Part shown: piece after piece, positions 16,565-21,880 of the stretch
Position numbering within the stretch: the first letter of the stretch is position 1
Layout: each line of letters starts with the position of its first letter
Source of the DNA: JBHIBA01 sp046758845
Lineage (GTDB): Bacteria > UBA8248 > JACPRG01 > G963555815
Direction: 5' to 3'
Length of the DNA: 21,880 bases
NCBI GenBank assembly: GCA_046758845.1
Contig: JBHIBA010000041.1
Location: 1-21,880 of the forward strand
Made by a program: the position numbers and the translations under genes
The notes under the pieces: model-generated
Told to the model about the DNA's origin: nothing
What the model saw: only the letters and a program-made list of their open reading frames with translations
Database searches by the model: none

Positions 16565-16600
16565 GGGGCGGAGGCGGGACCCAAACCCTTCCTCCGCCCC
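16565..16600 (+). promoter_or_regulatory. Perfect 10-bp stem-loop between binding-protein and permease genes
   Basis: GGGGCGGAGG (16565-16574) is exactly complementary to CCTCCGCCCC (16591-16600), with a 16-nt loop that can form a further GGG/CCC pair. No T-run follows, so it is more likely an mRNA 3'-end protector or RNase stop than a terminator, similar in position to the intercistronic REP of the E. coli mal operon. The pairing is visible; the role is inferred. Confidence 0.5.
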
Positions 16601-16647
16601 GCGAACCCAGGACGCGTTCACCGCCTTTCTCCCCGGAATTTTCAGGA

Positions 16648-17520
16648 ATGCCCGAATTTGACCTGGGACTCCTTCTCAAGCAGTTCTTGAACGGCGCCTC
16701 CTTCGTCTTGTTCCTCATCCTCATTGCCATGGGCCTGTCCATCATTTTTGGGATGATGGGCGTCATCAACATGGCCCACGGCGAGTTCTTCATGCTGGGG
16801 GCGTACGTCCTCCTGGTGGTACAGGACGCCGGCGGAAGCTTCTGGTTGGGGCTCTTTCTCGCACCTATCGTGGTGGCGATCTTCGGCTGGGCAGTGGAGC
16901 GGCTGGTCCTCCGGCGTCTTTACGGACGCTATATCCTGGCGACGGTCCTGGCGACCTGGGGCTTCGGGCTGATCCTGCGCCAGGTGATCCAACTGATCTT
17001 CAGCGCCACGCCCCGCGAGATCGTCGGGCCCATCTCGGGCAGCCTTCACTTCCTGGGGATCACGTATCCGGCCTACCGGCTCTTCCTGATGGGGATGAGC
17101 CTGCTGGTCGTCCTCGGGGTCACGATACTATTCAACAAGACGCGGTTCGGCGTCTGGGCCAGGGCGACGATCCAGGACCAGGAGACGGCCTCGGCCCTCG
17201 GCGTCAACACGAGCCGGATGTTCCAGCTCACCTTCGCCCTTGGTTCCGCGCTGGCGGGAATCGCGGGCGCCCTCATGAGTCCCCTCATCAGTGTGACCCC
17301 CGGTATGGGGATCGACTTCATCGTCCGTTCCTTCTTCGTGGTCATCGTTGGAGGACTGGGGACCATTGTCGGGGTCCTGTGGGGCGGGGTCGTGGTAGGG
17401 GAAATCGAGAGCATCTCTAACATCTTTTATCCGCCCACGGTTTCTCAGGCCGTCCTCCTGGGGGTCGTCATCGTGTTCATGCTCCTGAGGCCGAGGGGCA
17501 TCGTGGGGAAGATGGGCTGA
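16648..17520 (+). CDS. livH: Branched-chain amino acid/urea-type ABC transporter permease, LivH/UrtB family
   Basis: Starting at the ATG at 16648 (MPEFDLGLLLKQFLNGAS) this is a 290-residue membrane protein of normal LivH length. Landmarks are GLSIIFGMMGVINMAHGEFFMLGAY near residues 28-52, TRFGVWARATIQDQETASALGVNT (the cytoplasmic loop that contacts the ATPases) and VVIVGGLGTIVGVLWGGVVVGEIES near the C-terminus. About eight hydrophobic segments are visible. The open frame extends upstream to 16501, but that part lies in the binding-protein gene and the stem-loop and has no homology, so the later start is chosen. Its TGA overlaps the next ATG by one base, indicating translational coupling with the second permease, with which it forms the channel. 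Confidence 0.93.
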   Translation: MPEFDLGLLLKQFLNGASFVLFLILIAMGLSIIFGMMGVINMAHGEFFMLGAYVLLVVQDAGGSFWLGLFLAPIVVAIFGWAVERLVLRRLYGRYILATVLATWGFGLILRQVIQLIFSATPREIVGPISGSLHFLGITYPAYRLFLMGMSLLVVLGVTILFNKTRFGVWARATIQDQETASALGVNTSRMFQLTFALGSALAGIAGALMSPLISVTPGMGIDFIVRSFFVVIVGGLGTIVGVLWGGVVVGEIESISNIFYPPTVSQAVLLGVVIVFMLLRPRGIVGKMG

Positions 17521-18572
17521 TGGGTCGCCGCGCCGCCAAGCTGGCGGGGTTCATCGCCCTGTTGCTTCTGGCTGTTTTCGTGCCCTTTTTCGCGAACGAC
17601 TACCAGACCGACCTCGCCTCGGTGGCGTTGGTCTATGCCCTGTTCGCCATCAGCCTCGACCTGGCGTGGGGGTTCACGGGGATCCTGAGCCTGGGCCACG
17701 CGGCCTTCTTCGGTCTGGGGGCGTACACTTACGGTCTCATCGGCGTCACGTTCAATTTCGGCGGGATCGTCTTCTTGGCCTGGGCGGCCTCGGCCCTCCT
17801 GCCGATGATCCTGGCGTTGGTCGTGGGTTACGCCTCATCCCGGGCCGGGACGGGAGACGTTTACTTCGCCCTGATCTCCCTGGCCGTGACGCTTATTCTC
17901 GAGCGCGTCGCGTTTGCGTGGCGGCCCTTCACGGGAGGAAGCGACGGCCTCCTGAACGTCCCTTGGCCCTCTATCGCCTTCCCGGGCTCGGAGTGGTACT
18001 TCGACTTCGACACGCCGTTTGCGTTCTACTTTTTGACCCTTGGCTTCACGGTGGCGGGATACCTCTTTGCGCGGCGTCTCGTGGCTTCGCCCTTCGGACG
18101 GGTCCTGGTCGCCATCCGGGAGAACCGCTCGCGGACGGAATTCCTGGGGTTCAACGTGACGCGTTACCGCGTCACGGCCTACGTGATTTCGGCCGGACTG
18201 GGCGGGATCGCAGGGGCCATCTCGGCGCCCGTCCGTGCGGGACAGATAGTCGCGCCGGAAGTCTTCGGAGTCCTCCTGTCGGTTCAGGTCTTCATCTGGG
18301 TCGCGGTCGGCGGGGCCGGAACCCTCATCGGGCCTGCCATCGCCGCCATCGGCCTGAAATTTTTCGAATCCTTCCTGACCGGCCACTTTCTGGAGACCTA
18401 CCTCATCATCATCGGCGCCGTGTTCGTCCTTATTGTCCTCTTCTTCCCCGACGGGCTCGCCGGCTACCTCATCCAGAGGTGGGGCGTGGGATATTCGGGC
18501 GTTGGACCCGCCATCCTGAAAAATGGGCCGGGTGGATCCGTGCCCCCCGCCCCCGATGAGGCCCGACCATGA
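17520..18572 (+). CDS. livM: Branched-chain amino acid/urea-type ABC transporter permease, LivM/UrtC family
   Basis: This 350-residue protein begins with a hydrophobic segment and carries the LivM hallmark YALFAISLDLAWGFTGILSLGHAAFFGLGAYTYGL, then SLAVTLILERVAFAWRPFTGGSDGLLNVP, the loop FGRVLVAIRENRSRTEFLGFNVTRYR and VAVGGAGTLIGPAIAAIGLKFFES. It pairs with the LivH-type permease in the inner membrane. A Pro/Gly-rich tail of about 30 residues (after IQRWGVGYSG) has no obvious membrane segment. The start overlaps the preceding stop (TGATG), and its own end overlaps the ATPase start by four bases (ATGA), so the genes are translationally coupled. Confidence 0.93.
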   Translation: MGRRAAKLAGFIALLLLAVFVPFFANDYQTDLASVALVYALFAISLDLAWGFTGILSLGHAAFFGLGAYTYGLIGVTFNFGGIVFLAWAASALLPMILALVVGYASSRAGTGDVYFALISLAVTLILERVAFAWRPFTGGSDGLLNVPWPSIAFPGSEWYFDFDTPFAFYFLTLGFTVAGYLFARRLVASPFGRVLVAIRENRSRTEFLGFNVTRYRVTAYVISAGLGGIAGAISAPVRAGQIVAPEVFGVLLSVQVFIWVAVGGAGTLIGPAIAAIGLKFFESFLTGHFLETYLIIIGAVFVLIVLFFPDGLAGYLIQRWGVGYSGVGPAILKNGPGGSVPPAPDEARP

Positions 18573-19324
18573 GCGAGGCGGACGGCTACCTCCTGGAAAC
18601 GTGCGGCCTGCAGAAGCTCTTCGGCGGCGTCGTCGCGGCCCAGGACCTGAACTTCAGGCTCCGGGCGGGCGAGCGCCGATGCATCATCGGGCCCAACGGG
18701 GCGGGGAAGACCACGTTATTCAACCTGGTCACGGGGAGCCTGCGGCCGGACGCCGGCCGGATCCTGTTCGACGGCCGGGAAATTACGAAGGAATCGGTGA
18801 GCGAAATCGCCCGGGGCGGCATCGCCCGAACGTTTCAAATTCCGAACTTTTTCACAAACCTTTCCGTGTGGGAGAACGTCCGCCTCGGTGTCCAGCGCCA
18901 CCGGGAGAGCTTCAACCCCCTGGCGTCGCCCGCCCGGCTGCGGGAGCAGGAAGAGGAGACCCTTCGCATTCTCAAAGTCGTCGAGCTGACGGACCGGGCG
19001 GGGGTCGCGGCCGGGACGCTCTCCCACGGAGGCCAGAAGCGCCTTGAGCTCGCCCTCGCCTTGACCCAGCGGCCGAGGCTTCTCCTTCTGGACGAGCCCA
19101 CGGCAGGCATGGGGATTCAGGAGACCCGGGAGATGACTGCCCTCGTCCGCCGCCTGGCGGCGGAGACAACCGTCCTGGTGATCGAACACGACATGGATTT
19201 CGTCCGCCAGATCTCGGAACGCATCACGGTGCTCCACCGGGGAAGTGTGCTGGCCGAAGGCACGCCGGCGGAGATCGAGGCCCACCCCGAGGTCCGGGAC
19301 ATCTACCTGGGAGCGCAGGTCTGA
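18569..19324 (+). CDS. livG: ABC transporter ATPase, LivG/UrtD family
   Basis: This 251-residue ATPase is complete: Walker A GPNGAGKTT (41-49), Q90 in ARTFQIPNFFTNLSVWENV, signature LSHGGQK (151-157), Walker B LLLLDEPTAG with D175-E176, and switch His207 in VIEHDMDFVRQISERITVLHRGSVLAEG. The LSHGGQKRLE signature and the VLHRGSVLAEG ending resemble UrtD of urea transporters more than LivG of E. coli (by eye). It is missing the long insertion of some LivG proteins. It hydrolyses ATP together with the LivF-type subunit encoded directly downstream; the two genes overlap by one base. Confidence 0.93.
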   Translation: MSEADGYLLETCGLQKLFGGVVAAQDLNFRLRAGERRCIIGPNGAGKTTLFNLVTGSLRPDAGRILFDGREITKESVSEIARGGIARTFQIPNFFTNLSVWENVRLGVQRHRESFNPLASPARLREQEEETLRILKVVELTDRAGVAAGTLSHGGQKRLELALALTQRPRLLLLDEPTAGMGIQETREMTALVRRLAAETTVLVIEHDMDFVRQISERITVLHRGSVLAEGTPAEIEAHPEVRDIYLGAQV

Positions 19325-20022
19325 TGTTCGTCCTCCAGGACTTCAATGTCTTCTACGGGCCGAGTCACGTGGTCCATGGCGTTTCGCTTGAGGTGCGGGA
19401 GGGAGACGCCGTCGCCCTCATCGGCCGCAACGGCGTCGGCAAGACCACCCTTCTCAAGGGCATCATGAGCCTTGTGCCGGACACAAGTGGCGTCAAGCAA
19501 TTCGACGGCAGAGACATCTTGCTCTACAAGCCCTACGAGATCGCCAAGCTGGGGATCAGCTATGTCCCGGAACACCGGGGAATCTTCCCCTATCTCACGG
19601 TGCGGGAAAACCTCTTCCTCGGCCTGGCCAATTCTCGGGACCGCCAGAAGGGCGTGCCCAGGGAGATCTACGAGGCGATGCCCATTCTTGAGGAACGGGG
19701 CGCCCAACTCGCGGGGACCTTAAGCGGCGGGGAGCAACAAATTCTGGCCATTGCGCGGGGATTCGCTGGACGGCCTCGGCTCATGCTCATCGACGAATTT
19801 TCCGAGGGCATTCAGCCCACCATCGTTCAGGACATCGCCGCCTACATCCAGCGGATCAACGCGCAGGGGGTGGGCATCCTGATTGTCGAGCAGAACGCGC
19901 GGCTGGCGCTGAAGATCGCCTCCCGCGGCTACGTGATGGAGAAAGGGCAGATCGTCGCCCACGGGTCTTCAGAAGACCTGTTGGCCGATGAGACCCTGCT
20001 CCAAAAACATCTGGTCATCTAG
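19324..20022 (+). CDS. livF: ABC transporter ATPase, LivF/UrtE family
   Basis: This 232-residue protein has Walker A GRNGVGKTT (34-42), signature LSGGEQQ (133-139) and Walker B LMLIDEFSEGIQP with D157-E158. Two positions are unusual: the Q-loop residue is Glu83 (VPEHRGIFPYLTV, where relatives have VPQGR), and Phe replaces the usual Pro after the catalytic Glu (DEF rather than DEP). The switch position reads VEQN, as is normal for LivF/UrtE. EGIQP is typical of UrtE. It is the last gene of the operon, faces the minus-strand hydrolase gene 59 bp away, and ends in the HLVI tail common in the family. Confidence 0.92.
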   Translation: MFVLQDFNVFYGPSHVVHGVSLEVREGDAVALIGRNGVGKTTLLKGIMSLVPDTSGVKQFDGRDILLYKPYEIAKLGISYVPEHRGIFPYLTVRENLFLGLANSRDRQKGVPREIYEAMPILEERGAQLAGTLSGGEQQILAIARGFAGRPRLMLIDEFSEGIQPTIVQDIAAYIQRINAQGVGILIVEQNARLALKIASRGYVMEKGQIVAHGSSEDLLADETLLQKHLVI

Positions 20023-20081
20023 GGGGACGGACTGAACGATGAGGCTCGCGTCTTCCCGAGGCGGGGGCCCCGAAACCCCTT

Positions 20082-20702
20082 TCAGGCCGGAACGGCAGCC
20101 GAGACCTTCTCGATCATCTCATCTACGGTCAGCACCTGGGCGAAGGCAAAGGCCAGCGTGGTGCACACAGCCTCCTGAATCTCTGCGGCCGACAAATTGC
20201 CCATACCGAACGTGGCGGTTCCGTCCTTCAGGAAAAACACCCGGAAGTCTCGGACGTTGGCCTCCCGGGCGGTGGTCTCACAGCACACGTTCGTCGCGAT
20301 GCCGCCGATGATGGCCGTATCGATTCCCTTGGACCGGAGGATCAGTTCCAGGTCTGTCCCGTGGAAGGCGCCGAACCTGGGCTTATTGAGCACGATGTCA
20401 CCCGGCTTCACCGAGAGACCTTTGTGGAGGGCCGCCGATTCCGCCCCTTCGTTGATGACGCCCCCCTTGACGGGCGGGATGATCTCGCCCATGACGCCGA
20501 TGTTGCTCCCGTCAGGGCGAACCACATGAGCAGTGTGAATGACCTGGATTCCGTTCGCCCGGCAGATGTCTGCAATGCGGTTGAGTCGCTCCAGGACAGC
20601 CGGGCCCTCCGGCGCGGAGATGGGATAACCTTCAACGAAGCAGTTCTGCATGTCTACAACCACAAGGGCGGTCTTGCTGGGTTCAACCGTGAAATCAACC
20701 AT
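20082..20702 (-). CDS. Isochorismatase-family cysteine hydrolase
   Basis: This 206-residue protein has the complete cysteine-hydrolase triad: Asp17 in ALVVVDMQNCF, Lys107 in VLNKPRFGAF and Cys140 in GGIATNVCCETTAREA. The nucleophile is followed by a second Cys (C141) where most relatives have Val. Members include nicotinamidase, N-carbamoylsarcosine amidase, ureidoacrylate hydrolase RutB and maleamate amidohydrolase; most cleave a C-N bond of an amide or ureide and are cytosolic. No signal peptide is present. A GGGAGGAAC ribosome binding site precedes the ATG. It is convergent with the transporter operon and divergent from a second member of the same family, suggesting related but non-identical substrates. 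The substrate is not identifiable from sequence. Confidence 0.9.
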   Translation of the reverse strand: MVDFTVEPSKTALVVVDMQNCFVEGYPISAPEGPAVLERLNRIADICRANGIQVIHTAHVVRPDGSNIGVMGEIIPPVKGGVINEGAESAALHKGLSVKPGDIVLNKPRFGAFHGTDLELILRSKGIDTAIIGGIATNVCCETTAREANVRDFRVFFLKDGTATFGMGNLSAAEIQEAVCTTLAFAFAQVLTVDEMIEKVSAAVPA

Positions 20703-20959
20703 GGGATGTTCCTCCCTCCGAGTCGCGGTGGCGTTCTCCCCGGTCGGCGGACGCCGCCATGAAACCCTCTGAATGCCTCATGGACCGGGCTATCGTATTC
20801 CCGTCCCGGCGGTGCGTCAAGCATCCTGCGGGTTCGGACGTGACCCGGAACAACGCTATGGGGTAGACTACTAATTATGGGTAATGACGATTGGCTCGAC
20901 CCGCTGCGGGAAGGCGGGGTGACGTGCTGGGCGAAATCCTTACAGGGAGGACAACTCAG
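20703..20959. other. Divergent intergenic region between two hydrolase genes
   Basis: These 257 bp separate the divergent starts of the two hydrolase genes and should hold promoters for both. I see only weak hexamer pairs (for example GTGACC, 18 bp, TAGACT on the plus strand around 20840-20869) and a small GGCG/CGCC palindrome around 20745-20757. GGGAGG at 20945-20950 is the ribosome binding site of the plus-strand gene. Confidence 0.4.
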
Positions 20960-21709
20960 ATGAGCGAAAACGTCGTTAATGACTTTCTGAGCACATTTGG
21001 AAGGACAGAGGACGAGCTTTTCGAGGGAGAGGAGGAGTACATCCAGTTTGGGCACGGCGACTACAACAGCGACCGTCACTACGCCTTCGAAATCAAGAAA
21101 GAAGAGTGTGCGCTCATTGTGGTCGACCTCCAGAATGACTTCGTGGCCCCCAATTCGCCCATCTGGATCCCCGAGGCCCTACGGCAGATCCCTCGGAACA
21201 AGCGGCTCATCGAGGCCGCCCGCCGGCACGGCGTCCCGGTCATCTACACCGCCCACACCATCAACGCCGACTGCGGCGCCGACTTCTTCGAGTACTGGGC
21301 GCCCATCCGAGAGGGCGCCATCAAGGAGGGGTCCAAGGGAGCCGACATCTATCCGGAAATCTACCCGGAGGAGGGCGAGCGCGTCGTCGACACCAAGCAC
21401 GCCTACGACGCCTTCGCCGGAACCGATCTGGATTACGTCCTTCGCAACCACAGAACGAAGACCTGCGTCGTCTCCGGAACAGTGACCAACTTCTGCGTCG
21501 AGTCCACGGCGCGCACCGCCTACTTCAACAACTATCACGTCGTGCTCGTGGAGGACTGCGTCTCTTCCGACAATCCCTACGCCCATGAGGCCACGATCCG
21601 GACCCTGCGGCGGGGTTTCGCCCGGGTCTTGAAGAGCGACGAATTGATCGACATCTGGGCGGAAGGCGATCAACTCTACGCGGAGGCCAAGAAGGCCCAG
21701 AAGACCTGA
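20960..21709 (+). CDS. Isochorismatase-family cysteine hydrolase with N-terminal extension
   Basis: From the ATG at 20960 (9 nt after GGGAGG) this is a 249-residue protein. A TTG at 20891 would extend it, but the extra residues have no homology and would place the ribosome binding site inside the gene. Triad: Asp56 in ALIVVDLQNDF, Lys146 in VVDTKHAYDAFAGT and Cys179 in SGTVTNFCVESTARTA, with the usual cis-peptide region before the Cys. About 48 acidic, aromatic-rich residues precede the fold, an extension absent from the smaller hydrolase at 20082. The TNFCVESTAR nucleophile segment resembles RutB and N-carbamoylsarcosine amidase-like enzymes, so an amide or ureide substrate is plausible. Confidence 0.92.
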   Translation: MSENVVNDFLSTFGRTEDELFEGEEEYIQFGHGDYNSDRHYAFEIKKEECALIVVDLQNDFVAPNSPIWIPEALRQIPRNKRLIEAARRHGVPVIYTAHTINADCGADFFEYWAPIREGAIKEGSKGADIYPEIYPEEGERVVDTKHAYDAFAGTDLDYVLRNHRTKTCVVSGTVTNFCVESTARTAYFNNYHVVLVEDCVSSDNPYAHEATIRTLRRGFARVLKSDELIDIWAEGDQLYAEAKKAQKT

Positions 21710-21714
21710 TGTTT

Positions 21715-21740
21715 CGGCCGGGGACCCATCGGCCGGTTTT
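21715..21740 (+). terminator. Rho-independent terminator-like hairpin after the hydrolase gene
   Basis: CGGCCG (21715-21720) pairs with CGGCCG (21730-21735) around a 9-nt loop and is followed by GTTTT (21736-21740), only 5 nt after the stop codon. The T-run is short. A second small stem (ATCGCC/GGCGAT, about 21745-21764) follows. The remaining bases to the window end show no convincing gene. Confidence 0.5.
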
Positions 21741-21880
21741 CGTTATCGCCGACGGCGAGGCGATCAGTGCGCAGCCCGAACAAGGGGGAAGGGCGGGCGA
21801 ATGAAGCCCTCCTTTGCCCGTTTGACTTGCCAGGTTGCGAAGGACTCGGTCCAATCCTGAGGCCGGGATACCCGGCTAGA

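Noticed and set aside
15356..16621. Minus-strand open frame of 421 codons
   Set aside because: It is antisense to the Liv/Urt binding-protein gene and lacks any family resemblance; a shadow.
1..21880. CRISPR array, prophage or transposase gene
   Set aside because: No regularly spaced direct repeats, phage structural genes or transposase/integrase frames were seen. The only mobile DNA is the small non-autonomous element at 15001-15231.

Overview
The window is high-GC bacterial DNA, densely packed with genes. Three periplasmic solute-binding proteins with Sec-type signal peptides point to a Gram-negative, two-membrane bacterium. The mix of molybdenum hydroxylases, Urt/Liv-type transport genes, Rid proteins and isochorismatase-fold hydrolases is what I would expect of poorly cultured soil or groundwater lineages (Rokubacteria/Methylomirabilota, Tectomicrobia or Desulfobacterota-like). 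There is no rRNA or marker gene here, so this placement is a guess.

Layout. (1) 620-8110, plus strand: a three-domain Rid/YjgF protein, a DUF3179 protein interrupted in frame by one TGA, and a CUT2 (ribose/galactose-type) ABC transporter in the order permease, binding protein, ATPase. (2) 8310-14265, minus strand: an NMT1/THI5-type binding protein followed by two different molybdopterin-binding large subunits of the xanthine dehydrogenase/CO dehydrogenase superfamily, with no FAD or [2Fe-2S] partner gene in the window. (3) 14266-15337: about 1.07 kb without a convincing gene. It holds a minus-strand promoter, a 215-bp MITE-like element with terminal inverted repeats and 8-bp flanking direct repeats, and a plus-strand promoter. 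(4) 15338-20022, plus strand: a five-gene branched-chain amino acid/urea-amide type ABC transporter with overlapping downstream genes. (5) 20082-21709: two divergently transcribed cysteine hydrolases of the isochorismatase fold.

The main discovery candidate is the DUF3179 gene at 2153-3994. Its TGA (2450-2452) falls exactly where the family has the first Cys of its C-x-x-C motif, giving U-x-x-C. The frame stays open for 513 further codons, and an irregular hairpin with a GG-initiated apical loop follows 16 nt after the TGA, as a bacterial SECIS would. The best reading is an undescribed selenoprotein, probably cytosolic, at the head of a transporter operon. Standard gene callers would split it into two fragments.

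Taken together, Rid-fold proteins, isochorismatase-fold amidohydrolases, molybdenum hydroxylases and a Urt-like transporter suggest uptake and breakdown of nitrogenous small molecules such as ureides, amides or N-heterocycles. That is inferred from gene content; no substrate can be read from the sequence.
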